The notes: generated by a model not told the origin, from the sequence alone. Shown: positions 1 through 6,965, numbered from the stretch's first letter. The stretch: 10,940 nucleotides of DNA from Thermoplasmata archaeon (GCA_013329135.1 DUKU01000151.1:1-10940); one strand, 5' to 3'. A program made the numbers and translations.

Positions 1-1046
1 TTGAGCGAGGACGCGATGTCGTTCCTCGCGAGCGTGTCGGTGACGAGCTCCTCGACCGCGTCAAGGCGCCTGTCTATCTCCGCGACGTCCATGAGAGGCT
101 CAGTGACCCACGCCTTGAGCAGGCGGGAACCCATCGGCGTGAGCGGGCGGTCCAGCACCTCCACGAGCGTGCCCTCCTGCCGTCCGTCCCTGACGTTCCT
201 AAGGACCTCGAGGTTCCTGAGCGTCGTCTGATCGAGGACGAGCTTGTCCGACGTGGAATAGTATCGGGGCATGCTGAGGAAGTCGAGGCTGCGTTTTTGT
301 GTGGTCTCGAGGTAGCGCAGGACGGCACCCGCGCTTGACACGGCCAGCGGCTTGTCCGAGAGGCCGAGGCCGTCGAGAGACTTGATCCTGAAGTGCCTCT
401 TGATGACCGACTCTGAAGCCTCCTTCACGAAAGCCATGTCGTCGAGCCGGGTCATGGCTGCTCCGGACATGGTGATCTCGTCCACGAGATGGCCTGCCCC
501 CAGGCCGTCGCCGTAGAGGACCTCCTTGGGCGACCTCTGGGAGAACTCCGTCAGGACCCTCGACTCGGAATCCTCAGGGCCCAGCTCGGTCGTGATGAAC
601 TCGCCCGTGGATATGTCCGCGAAGGAGAGGCCGAACCTGTCCCCGGACCGAGCGATGGACATGAGGTAGTTGTTCGTCTTGCTGTCGAGGACCGAACCCT
701 CGATGACCGTGCCCGGGGTCACGATCCTCACGACATCCCTGTCGACGAGCCCCTTAGTGTACCTGGGATCCTGCATCTGCTCGCATATCGCGACCTTGTA
801 TCCCTTGTTCAGGAGCTTGGGTAGATAGGTATCGAGGGCGTGCCAAGGGACGCCGCACAAGGGTATCCGCTCCTTCTTGCCCCTGTCCCTCGATGTGAGC
901 GTGATCTCGAGCTCCTTCGCGCCCGTGACCGCGTCCTCGCCGAACATCTCGTAGAAGTCGCCCAGACGGAAGAACAGCAGACAGTCCTTGTGCTGCTCCT
1001 TGATCCGGAAATACTGCTCCATCATCGGCGTGGCCGCTCGTCCCAC
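1..1046 (-). CDS. mutS: DNA mismatch repair protein MutS, N-terminal part (cut by left edge)
   Basis: MutS recognises base mismatches and small loops in DNA and starts repair with MutL. About 348 codons are visible and the gene continues beyond base 1. Residues 27-39 (RLGDFYEMFGEDA) carry the Phe-x-Glu mismatch-reading motif of domain I (F31, E33). Residues 65-70 (GVPWHA), followed by a CEQMQDP segment at 88-94, are also typical of bacterial-type MutS1. The connector domain and the beginning of the core/lever domain follow; the ATPase and dimerisation parts lie outside the window. The start is a GTG giving MGRAATPMMEQY, with a GGGGGAG Shine-Dalgarno sequence 7 nt upstream; an ATG at 1025 is less likely. 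It is divergent from the RNase HI gene across 123 bp. A weak AT-rich segment near 1083-1093 could be its TATA box. Confidence 0.95.
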   Translation of the reverse strand, partial: MGRAATPMMEQYFRIKEQHKDCLLFFRLGDFYEMFGEDAVTGAKELEITLTSRDRGKKERIPLCGVPWHALDTYLPKLLNKGYKVAICEQMQDPRYTKGLVDRDVVRIVTPGTVIEGSVLDSKTNNYLMSIARSGDRFGLSFADISTGEFITTELGPEDSESRVLTEFSQRSPKEVLYGDGLGAGHLVDEITMSGAAMTRLDDMAFVKEASESVIKRHFRIKSLDGLGLSDKPLAVSSAGAVLRYLETTQKRSLDFLSMPRYYSTSDKLVLDQTTLRNLEVLRNVRDGRQEGTLVEVLDRPLTPMGSRLLKAWVTEPLMDVAEIDRRLDAVEELVTDTLARNDIASSL

Positions 1047-1169
1047 TGCCTTGCTCCCCCGACGGAATGAAACGGCAGTCCGTATTTCTAGTTATTGTCC
1101 CGGGGATGACGGGACGCAGATTCTTATTCAGGCCGTGCCATACGCTCGACGAACGGCGGTCGATGACTC

Positions 1170-1592
1170 GTGGTTGTCCGAGCGGATCTCTTCGTGTACA
1201 CGGATGGCGCTGCCAGGGGCAACCCTGGGCCGGCCGGCTCAGGCTATGCGATGTTCGGGCCCGACGGGAGGCTCCTGGAGAAGGATGCGAGAGCGATCGG
1301 CAGACGCACGAACAACGAGGCTGAATACGAAGCGTTGATATGGGCGGTCCAGCGCGCCAAGGAGATCACGCGCGGGGATGTCAGGTTCCACTCAGACAGC
1401 GAGCTCATGGTGAGGCAGGTGAACGGCGTGTACCAGGTGAAGAAGGAACATCTGAGGCCGTTGGTGGACGCGGTCAGGTCGGAGTCGTCGGTCTTCCGCA
1501 GTTTCAAGCTGATGTACGTCCCGAGGGAGAACGAACGTATACAGTTCGTGGACGCTTTGGTCAACGATGCGCTTGACGCGCAAGGTTTCTAA
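1170..1592 (+). CDS. rnhA: Ribonuclease HI family protein
   Basis: This 140-residue protein should cut the RNA strand of RNA-DNA hybrids, for example primers or R-loops, using two metal ions. All four expected acidic residues are visible: D12 in YTDGAARGNPGP, E52 in TNNEAEYEAL, D76 in HSDSE, and D128 in the C-terminal VDALVND segment after VPRENE. The length fits the short archaeal/bacterial RNase HI class; there is no hybrid-binding N-terminal domain. The GTG at 1170 is the first possible start because an in-frame TGA lies at 1164-1166; no strong ribosome-binding site is seen. In the last motif the usual Ala before the Asp is Val and the preceding residues are unusual (RIQFVD), but the Asp is kept. 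It is divergent from mutS and 32 nt upstream of a small unknown gene on the same strand. The family call is firm; the exact in vivo substrate is inferred. Confidence 0.9.
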   Translation: MVVRADLFVYTDGAARGNPGPAGSGYAMFGPDGRLLEKDARAIGRRTNNEAEYEALIWAVQRAKEITRGDVRFHSDSELMVRQVNGVYQVKKEHLRPLVDAVRSESSVFRSFKLMYVPRENERIQFVDALVNDALDAQGF

Positions 1593-1624
1593 GCCCACGC
1601 GGCTATTACAGTTCGAGGGGCGTC

Positions 1625-1831
1625 ATGAAAGACAGGGATGGGATGACGCGGCTCGACGACTTCGGAGTCGTCGACACCGCAGAGAGGAGATTCAAACAGT
1701 ATGTCTCAGCGGCATCGAAACTGAACCCGAAGATCAGGGCCGCTTGGTGGAAGGATACGCTCCAGAGGGACCCCGCCATGCTCGAGTTCTTCAAAGCGGA
1801 CGAGTACAGGGGCTCGAAGGGTAAGAGATGA
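1625..1831 (+). CDS. Small uncharacterised protein, 68 residues
   Basis: I do not recognise this family. The protein is short, highly charged and predicted to be mostly helical, with no Cys, no signal peptide and no membrane segment. A tryptophan pair (residues 41-42, in RAAWWKDTL) and a basic tail (GSKGKR) stand out. The reading is supported by a good ribosome-binding site (GAGGGGC, 1615-1621) just before the ATG at 1625; a second in-frame ATG lies six codons downstream. It follows the RNase HI gene by 32 nt on the same strand and may be co-transcribed with it. It ends 8 bp before the 3' end of the convergent tRNA gene. Coding status is likely but rests only on the start signal, position and amino-acid composition. 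Confidence 0.6.
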   Translation: MKDRDGMTRLDDFGVVDTAERRFKQYVSAASKLNPKIRAAWWKDTLQRDPAMLEFFKADEYRGSKGKR

Positions 1832-1839
1832 GAGGGAAG

Positions 1840-1934
1840 TAGCCCCGGGAGGATTCGAACCTCCGTCGCAGAATCTCTCCTTGCAAGATATGCAATCCAG
1901 AGTCCCGCATGATTGACCGCTACACTACGGGGCT
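1840..1934 (-). tRNA. tRNA-Gln (anticodon CTG) with intron
   Basis: Read on the minus strand, the acceptor stem AGCCCCG (1934-1928) pairs with CGGGGCT (1847-1841), with discriminator A at 1840 and no encoded CCA. The D arm begins TAGTGTAGCGGTCAATCAT. The anticodon stem CGGGA/TTCTG contains two G-U pairs, and the loop CT-CTG-GA gives anticodon CTG, reading CAG (Gln). The T arm is GGAGG-TTCGAAT-CCTCC (1864-1848). A 22-nt intron at 1875-1896 lies at canonical position 37/38, so the mature tRNA is 73 nt before CCA addition. The A1-U72 pair is typical of archaeal tRNA-Gln, which is normally charged by transamidation of Glu-tRNA-Gln. Confidence 0.95.
1875..1896 (-). other. tRNA-Gln intron with canonical bulge-helix-bulge
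   Basis: On the minus strand the precursor folds as an ideal archaeal splicing motif. The anticodon stem CGGGA/TTCTG is followed by a 3-nt bulge AGA on the 3' side, a 4-bp helix CTCT/GGAG (three Watson-Crick pairs and one G-U), a 3-nt bulge GGA on the 5' side, and then an intron hairpin TTGCA-TATCT-TGCAA. Cleavage after the second base of each bulge (GG|A and AG|A) removes exactly 22 nt and restores a 7-nt anticodon loop. The tRNA splicing endonuclease and ligase would process it. Confidence 0.93.
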
Positions 1935-1964
1935 TCGATGTGGATAGCGCTATTCAGGTCCCTG

Positions 1965-1972
1965 TATATAAG
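1965..1972 (-). promoter_or_regulatory. TATA box of tRNA-Gln
   Basis: On the minus strand the sequence CTTATATA lies 31-38 bp upstream of the tRNA 5' end. That spacing fits an archaeal promoter with transcription beginning a few bases before the mature 5' end. It is one of the few AT-rich patches in this GC-rich DNA. Confidence 0.75.
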
Positions 1973-2013
1973 AAGTTAGAAAGGACACGAAGGGGCCTCG
2001 CCGGGAGGCCACG

Positions 2014-2655
2014 TCACTTCTTGAGCGGCCTTATCGCCGCAGTCATCTGTGAGTAGACGCCCTCGATGCCCTTCGACCCGTCGATGTCGACGATGTTGCC
2101 CTTCGTCTTGAAGTGCTCGATGAGGGGCGCGGTCTGCTCCTGGTACACCTTGAGCCTGTTCCTCACGGTCGCTTCCTTGTCGTCGTCCCTCTGTATCAGG
2201 TCGCCGCCGCACTTGTCACACACGCCTGTCTTCTTGGGCCGGTTGGACGTGACGTTGTAGACCGCATTGCACTTCTTGCAGATCCTGCGGCCCACGGCGC
2301 GCTCGACCAGGGATTCGAGGTCGACCACGATGTTGAGGACGAGGTCGATGTCCGTCATCTTGTCGAGCTCCTTTGCCTGCCCCATGGTCCTGGGGAAGCC
2401 GTCGAGGAGATACCCCTTCGAGCAGTCCGGCTTGGAGACGCGGTCCTTGATGAGCTGCACGATGAGGTCGTCAGGGCCGAGCTTGCCCGTGTCCAAGTAG
2501 GACTTGATCTTCACTCCCAGGGGCGTCTGTTTCGCGACAGCCTCCCTGAGCAGATCCCCCGTAGAGACCTGGGGCAACCCGTACTCCTTCGACAGCCTCT
2601 GGGCCTGAGTGCCCTTTCCAGCGCTGGGCGGGCCGAATATTATGAGCTTCAGCAT
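2014..2655 (-). CDS. adk: Adenylate kinase, bacterial-type with zinc-binding LID
   Basis: Adenylate kinase interconverts ATP + AMP and 2 ADP in the cytosol. From the ATG at 2655 the protein is 213 residues, the usual length of the long-LID form. The P-loop is residues 8-16 (GPPSAGKGT), the AMP-binding/NMP region includes STGDLLR (31-37), and DGFPRT is at 85-90. The LID (about 122-158) carries four cysteines, C126, C129, C146 and C149, arranged as a zinc-binding CxxC...CxxC. An upstream in-frame TTG at 2679 would add eight residues (ADASAGT after the initiator); I prefer the ATG because it gives the family-typical MLKLIIFGPP start. A weak AT-rich stretch near 2686-2694 could be its TATA box. 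The gene lies downstream of no other minus-strand gene and is divergent from the FAD oxidoreductase. Confidence 0.95.
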   Translation of the reverse strand: MLKLIIFGPPSAGKGTQAQRLSKEYGLPQVSTGDLLREAVAKQTPLGVKIKSYLDTGKLGPDDLIVQLIKDRVSKPDCSKGYLLDGFPRTMGQAKELDKMTDIDLVLNIVVDLESLVERAVGRRICKKCNAVYNVTSNRPKKTGVCDKCGGDLIQRDDDKEATVRNRLKVYQEQTAPLIEHFKTKGNIVDIDGSKGIEGVYSQMTAAIRPLKK

Positions 2656-2757
2656 GGTACCGGCCGAAGCATCTGCCAAGGTGTACTTATCGTTTCCTGA
2701 CCTTGTCCGAAGGCATGGACCAAGCGGGTCCGGCCCATCATCCGTGTGTGAAAATCA

Positions 2758-2763
2758 TTTTAT
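2758..2763 (+). promoter_or_regulatory. TATA box of the GlcD-type gene
   Basis: TTTTAT, preceded by an A-rich stretch (AAAATCA) that could act as the BRE, lies 31-36 bp before the ATG at 2794. The spacing predicts a very short 5' leader. Confidence 0.6.
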
Positions 2764-2793
2764 CCAGGCGGGACACTTGACCACCTGGTCCAC

Positions 2794-4272
2794 ATGAAGC
2801 GCATGGTAGTAGGGGAGCTGGAGAAGATTGTAGGCAAGGAGCGCATGTCCACGAAGACGGCGGACCTCTATGTCTACGGCTTCGACGCGTCCATACACCA
2901 TGTGACCCCCGACGCTGTCGTGAAGCCCGCGAACGCCCAGGAGGTGTCGGAGATCGTGAAGCTTGCGAACAGGACCAGGACGCCCATCGTACCCAGGGGC
3001 GCGGGGACCGCGATGTGCGGCCACACGGTGCCTGTCAAGGGCGGCATCATCATCGACATGACCTACATGAACAAGATCAAGGTCATAAGCGTCGAGGACC
3101 TGTACTGCATCGTCGAGCCAGGTGTCATCTACGACAAGCTGAACGCGGAGCTCGGGAAGCGCGGGTTCTGGTTCCCGGCTACTCCCGGGAGCGGCGAGGC
3201 ATGCACCATCGGCGGCATGGTCGCGACTAACGCGTCCGGCATGAGGGCCATCAAGTATGGCGCGACGAGGGACTACGTGCTCGGGCTCGAGGTCGTGCTG
3301 CCCACGGGAGAGATCATCCACACGGGCACACGCACGCTCAAGAACTCCTCGGGGTACCAGCTGGACAGGCTGATGGTCGGCAGCGAGGGCACCCTGGGCG
3401 TCATCACTGAGATCACCATGAGATACACCGTGAAACCGAAGGCCTCTGGCATGACGGTTGCTGCCTTCAACTCGCTCAAGGACGCTGGTCAGTGCGTCTC
3501 GAACATCATCGCGAAGCCGCTCCTGCCATCTGCGATAGAGCTCATGGACTCCGTCTGCATCAAGGCCGTCAACAAATGCATGAACATCGGGCTCCCGGAC
3601 TGCGAGGCCCTCTGCATGATCGAGGTCGACGGCCATCCTCTGGCAGTGGACGAGGAGATGGCCACTGTGGAGGATATCTGCCGGAAGAGCGGGGCGGTCT
3701 CGACCGAGAAGTCCAGGGACAAGAAGAGGATAGACGAATGGACATTCGCAAGGAAGGCCATCATGCCCTCCCTCAGCAGGTACGGCGAGAAGTTCGTGTC
3801 CGTGGCGCTCGCGGACGACATGTCCGTCCCGATATCCAAGATACCTCAGGCGGTCGTGGCGTTCCAGGACATCGCGAAGAAGCACGGGGTCGTCATCGGC
3901 ACATACGGCCACTCGGCCGACGGGAACCTGCACACGAAGATGCTGGTCGAGCCGTACTCGAAGGAGAGCTGGAGGGCCGGCGAGAAGGCCGTGGGGGAGA
4001 TCTTCGACAAGGTCCTCGAGCTCGGCGGGACGGTCACCGGGGAGCACGGTGTCTCCATCACGAAGGCACCTTACATGAAGATAGAGCGGGCGGACTCCAT
4101 CGGGGCGATGAAGGCGATCAAGAAGGCGCTCGACCCGAAGAACATCATGAACCCTGGGAAGATGTTCGACTGGGACGGCAGCATCATCTACAAGCTGAGG
4201 TACCCGGCGTTCCTCGATGAGGAGTGCGCCCCATCCAGTGAAGCCTCACAGCCAAGCAACGGCAAGCAGTGA
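2794..4272 (+). CDS. FAD-linked oxidoreductase, GlcD / D-lactate dehydrogenase family
   Basis: This 492-residue protein belongs to the PCMH-type flavoproteins that oxidise 2-hydroxyacids such as glycolate, D-lactate or D-2-hydroxyglutarate. The FAD-binding domain spans about 35-215: PRGAGT (67-72), PGSGEACTIGGMVATNASG (131-149) and GSEGTLGVITE (196-206). The C-terminal FAD-oxidase domain has GHSADGNLH (372-380), TGEHGV (415-420) and DPKNIMNPGKMF (447-458). In the first of these the usual GDGN is ADGN; the metal-binding histidines are kept. There is no C-terminal iron-sulfur (CCG) domain, and no GlcE or GlcF partner lies beside it, so the electron acceptor is unknown. After the last conserved motif comes a tail of about 34 residues. 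The ATG at 2794 fits the TATA spacing; a second ATG three codons in is possible. Its last 27 bp overlap the end of the convergent protease gene. Confidence 0.9.
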   Translation: MKRMVVGELEKIVGKERMSTKTADLYVYGFDASIHHVTPDAVVKPANAQEVSEIVKLANRTRTPIVPRGAGTAMCGHTVPVKGGIIIDMTYMNKIKVISVEDLYCIVEPGVIYDKLNAELGKRGFWFPATPGSGEACTIGGMVATNASGMRAIKYGATRDYVLGLEVVLPTGEIIHTGTRTLKNSSGYQLDRLMVGSEGTLGVITEITMRYTVKPKASGMTVAAFNSLKDAGQCVSNIIAKPLLPSAIELMDSVCIKAVNKCMNIGLPDCEALCMIEVDGHPLAVDEEMATVEDICRKSGAVSTEKSRDKKRIDEWTFARKAIMPSLSRYGEKFVSVALADDMSVPISKIPQAVVAFQDIAKKHGVVIGTYGHSADGNLHTKMLVEPYSKESWRAGEKAVGEIFDKVLELGGTVTGEHGVSITKAPYMKIERADSIGAMKAIKKALDPKNIMNPGKMFDWDGSIIYKLRYPAFLDEECAPSSEASQPSNGKQ

Positions 4273-4920
4273 CACCGCCGCGGCCATGGACACCACATAG
4301 AGCGGCTTGTTCCATGCCCACACTTTTGAGCCGTCCAGAGGCGGGATCGGGACCATGTTGAAGACCGCGAGGAACGAGTTGAGGAAGAACAGGCCAGTGG
4401 CGATCGTGGAGACTATCGATGGGAAGGACTCTGTCACCGCGAACGGCAGGCACACGAGCGCGACCGCGATGTTGGTCGCCGGCCCGGCGATGCTGATCTT
4501 GCCGTTCTGCTCCTTCGACACGTTGCCCGAGATGTACACCGCGCCCGGGGCAGCGAACAGGAACCCGAAGAAGGACATGACCAGAGCGAGCATGAGTCCT
4601 CCGTAATAAGCCCTGAACTCGGCCCAGCATCCGTACCTCTTCGCCATGATCTTGTGGGCCATCTCGTGCAGGAAGAAGCCCAGGACGACCGCGAGCGTCG
4701 CAAGGCCGAGCGCGCCCGGCAGGGATGCGCTGTCCCCGTCCCAGAGGATCATCGTGAAGGCACCTATGAGGACAGCGACCGCGATGGCTATGTGCCTGAG
4801 CTCGATCTTCCCGAAGAACCGTTCCCTCCTCGGAGAGAGCGTGCCGTGTGGGCCCAGCGAGTAGCTGTACGTGTATTGCGGCTCCACGAGGGTGTAGTCT
4901 CCATCCCTGCCGATAGGCAT
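4246..4920 (-). CDS. M50 family (site-2-protease-like) intramembrane metalloprotease
   Basis: This 224-residue integral membrane protein should cut substrate proteins within or next to the membrane. The zinc-binding HExxH is HEMAH at 85-89 in a hydrophobic helix, and the third ligand is D196 in NMVPIPPLDG (188-197), matching the NxxPxxxLDG motif of the family. GPATN (146-150) is also typical. About five or six hydrophobic segments are visible, roughly 43-60, 68-84, 107-124, 144-162, 170-192 and 206-223. The first 40 residues are polar and tyrosine-rich. There is no PDZ domain. I chose the ATG at 4920 because a GAGGT ribosome-binding site (plus-strand 4931-4935) lies 10 nt upstream; the frame stays open to 4995 but the extra N-terminus looks non-coding. 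It is convergent with the GlcD-type gene and divergent from the PAPS-reductase fusion. Substrate unknown. Confidence 0.9.
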   Translation of the reverse strand: MPIGRDGDYTLVEPQYTYSYSLGPHGTLSPRRERFFGKIELRHIAIAVAVLIGAFTMILWDGDSASLPGALGLATLAVVLGFFLHEMAHKIMAKRYGCWAEFRAYYGGLMLALVMSFFGFLFAAPGAVYISGNVSKEQNGKISIAGPATNIAVALVCLPFAVTESFPSIVSTIATGLFFLNSFLAVFNMVPIPPLDGSKVWAWNKPLYVVSMAAAVSLLAVAWL

Positions 4921-4946
4921 GGCCCCGGTGACCTCGAACGCATAGA

Positions 4947-4956
4947 AATATCTTAT
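4947..4956 (-). promoter_or_regulatory. Possible TATA element of the M50 protease gene
   Basis: On the minus strand GATAAGATAT lies about 27-36 bp before the ATG at 4920. With this element the transcript would start just after the apparent Shine-Dalgarno sequence, so either that sequence is fortuitous or the AT-rich block at 4996-5006 is used instead. Weak call. Confidence 0.35.
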
Positions 4957-4995
4957 CAAGTGACGCCTGGAGCTAGGATGCCGACAGGCGCACAC

Positions 4996-5006
4996 ATTAA
5001 TTATAT
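4996..5006 (+). promoter_or_regulatory. TATA box of the PAPS-reductase-like fusion gene
   Basis: ATTAATTATAT lies 24-34 bp before the ATG at 5030, with TTATAT at 5001-5006. The spacing predicts a leaderless transcript starting at or next to the ATG, consistent with the lack of a Shine-Dalgarno sequence. Confidence 0.7.
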
Positions 5007-5029
5007 GCCTCCGTCATAGCACGGCCGTC

Positions 5030-6958
5030 ATGCATCACAGTCACGAGGTCCAGACACAGCTCTTCTGGTGCGACACATGCAACGCGCCCGTCATCGGCAG
5101 GAGCTGCGGCAAGTGCGGAGGGGACTGCAGGAGCGTGGAACTCCTCCCGCCTGGAGAGGTCAGGATCGCCCTCGAAGGGTCGAAGAGGAGGCTCAGGTTC
5201 CTCTTCCTCAGGCAGTTCGGGGTACAGCAGCTCATCCCCGAGGTCGTCCTGCTGAACAAGACCTCGGGCGAGGACCGCGCGGAAGAGGTCATCATAGACG
5301 GCAGGAGGATCGCGAATCTGTGGTACGACCTCGAAGCGCGGGACTACAAACTCACGCTCAGACTCGACGGGGCGAGGATGCTCGCGGCCCTGGACTCCAA
5401 GAAGACCGTGGTCCTTAGCAGGGCGGACGGGCACATGAAGGGGAAACACGTGGAGCCCGATTCGATCCAATCATATGACCCCGGGATAAGGGCCGGGGAC
5501 GAGGTCGTCCTCCGCATGGGGAGGTTCATCGGGTGCGGGTCGGCCAAGGTGGACGCCGCGCAGCTCCGGACATCCGACAAGGGGATAAAGGTCAGGGATT
5601 TCGCCAGGGCTGACCCGATCGTCCCAGGGAAGAAGGCCTGGACGAGAGCCGTTGTCAGGGCGAACCAGCATTATCTCGCCGCCAAGAAGGCGAAGGCCGA
5701 GCACGAGATCAAGGAGGCGATGGAGAAGCATCCGCTGCCGCTCTCAGTCTCGTTCAGCGGGGGCAAGGACAGCCTTGTCGTCCTGGACCTTGTGAGGGCC
5801 GTGACGAACGATTTCACGACGGTGTTCGTGGACACTGGTCTCGAGCACCCGACGACACGCGAATATGTCAAGCAGTTCGCGGAGTCGCAGTGGCTGAAGC
5901 TGATGGTCGCCAAGGCCGAGGACGCCTTCGAAGAGAACATGCCATCGTTCGGCCCGCCCGCGAAGGACTTCAGATGGTGCTGCAAGGTCTGCAAGCTCGC
6001 ACCCGCGGCGAAGCTCATCGAGGAGCAGTTCCCTGGAGGGACGCTCACCGTCGAGGGGAACAGGCGCCTGGAGTCGTTCTCCAGGGCGGGGATAGAACTC
6101 ATCGAGGAGAACCCGTTCGTCCCAGGGCAGGTGATCGTCAATCCGATAAGGGAGTGGACCGCCCTGGATGTCTGGATCCACATCATATCAGGGAAGCTGC
6201 CGTACAACCAGCTCTACGATGAGGACATCGAGAGGGTCGGATGCTGGATGTGCCCATCATCCCTCGCGAGCGAGAGCGCGGAGATATCGAGATTGAGCCC
6301 CGAGCTCTCACGCGCGTGGAATGCCAAGCTGGACGCGTGGGCAGAGGAGAACTCCCTCCCGAAGGAGTTCGTGACCTACGGCTTCTGGCGCTGGAAGGAG
6401 CTGCCGCCAAAGATGAAGGAGCTCGCTGACAAGCTGGGGATGAAGGTCTCGCCCAGGAGGGCAGACTCGCTCGCGCTCAAAGTCATCAAGGGCGTCAGCC
6501 CGTGCACCGCTGGAGGGTACTCCGTGGACGCGGTGATTTCCCTGCCCGAGGCCAGACCGTTGTCCCAGACCTCGGAGATGCTGAAGACCTTCGGGGACGT
6601 GACGCCGAACGAGGAGTTCGGGGTCGTCATCGTGAAGACGGCAAAGGGGTCGGGCAAGGCGTTCGCAGGCGGCCAGGTCAGCACTGTGGCGGCCAGCCCG
6701 GAGGACGCTCTGGAACTCTTCGACGGGGTCGCGAGGGCTGTGCTCCGCGCGAACATGTGCGCCAAGTGCGGCATATGCGTCAGGGCATGTCCTGTTGGCG
6801 CGATCAAGGTCGAGGGAGGCATAGCTGTCGACGAGAAGCTCTGCACCAGGTGCGGCGCGTGCACTGAGAGTTGCGTCGTCGCGCACTACTTCGACAAGCT
6901 GGCGGACGACTTCGGCAAGCTGAGGCAGAAAGGGAAGGCGGGACGACGGAAGAAGTGA
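5030..6958 (+). CDS. PAPS/APS reductase-like fusion: zinc ribbon, PUA-like, PAPS-reductase core, 2[4Fe-4S] ferredoxin
   Basis: This 642-residue protein joins several modules. A zinc ribbon comes first (C14, C17, C26, C29). A region at about 43-120 follows, then a PUA-like domain at about 124-180 (VVLSRADG...GDEVVLRMGRFIGCGSA). The PAPS-reductase-like core spans about 235-415, with the nucleotide-pyrophosphate loop SFSGGKDS (241-248), the CC pair C317/C318 (plus C321), GNRRLESFSR (343-352) and GCWMC (C405, C408). The CC...CxxC spacing matches the [4Fe-4S] site of assimilatory APS reductases. The C-terminal ferredoxin has C577, C580, C583, C587 and C605, C608, C611, C615, enough for two [4Fe-4S] clusters, and the tail is basic. 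Proteins of this type are known in methanogenic archaea. It could reduce activated sulfate, but the PUA domain usually binds RNA, so sulfur insertion into tRNA is an alternative. No sulfate-activation gene is nearby. Probably transcribed alone. Confidence 0.88.
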   Translation: MHHSHEVQTQLFWCDTCNAPVIGRSCGKCGGDCRSVELLPPGEVRIALEGSKRRLRFLFLRQFGVQQLIPEVVLLNKTSGEDRAEEVIIDGRRIANLWYDLEARDYKLTLRLDGARMLAALDSKKTVVLSRADGHMKGKHVEPDSIQSYDPGIRAGDEVVLRMGRFIGCGSAKVDAAQLRTSDKGIKVRDFARADPIVPGKKAWTRAVVRANQHYLAAKKAKAEHEIKEAMEKHPLPLSVSFSGGKDSLVVLDLVRAVTNDFTTVFVDTGLEHPTTREYVKQFAESQWLKLMVAKAEDAFEENMPSFGPPAKDFRWCCKVCKLAPAAKLIEEQFPGGTLTVEGNRRLESFSRAGIELIEENPFVPGQVIVNPIREWTALDVWIHIISGKLPYNQLYDEDIERVGCWMCPSSLASESAEISRLSPELSRAWNAKLDAWAEENSLPKEFVTYGFWRWKELPPKMKELADKLGMKVSPRRADSLALKVIKGVSPCTAGGYSVDAVISLPEARPLSQTSEMLKTFGDVTPNEEFGVVIVKTAKGSGKAFAGGQVSTVAASPEDALELFDGVARAVLRANMCAKCGICVRACPVGAIKVEGGIAVDEKLCTRCGACTESCVVAHYFDKLADDFGKLRQKGKAGRRKK

Positions 6959-6965
6959 CCTGTGG

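Noticed and set aside
489..1070. Plus-strand open frames opposite mutS
   Set aside because: They are shadows of the MutS reading frame, which runs on the minus strand without a stop from base 1046 to the edge.
1875..1896. Reading the tRNA anticodon region as degenerate (pseudogene)
   Set aside because: The apparent disruption is fully explained by an intron with a correct bulge-helix-bulge; all stems pair after removal.
2755..4047. 430-codon minus-strand open frame opposite the GlcD-type gene
   Set aside because: It is antisense to a clear flavoprotein, its composition (Asp/Arg/Val/His-rich) is the usual third-position GC shadow, and it shows no family motif.
4921..4995. 25-residue N-terminal extension of the M50 protease
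   Set aside because: It has no ribosome-binding site and crosses AT-rich promoter-like DNA; the ATG at 4920 has GAGGT upstream.
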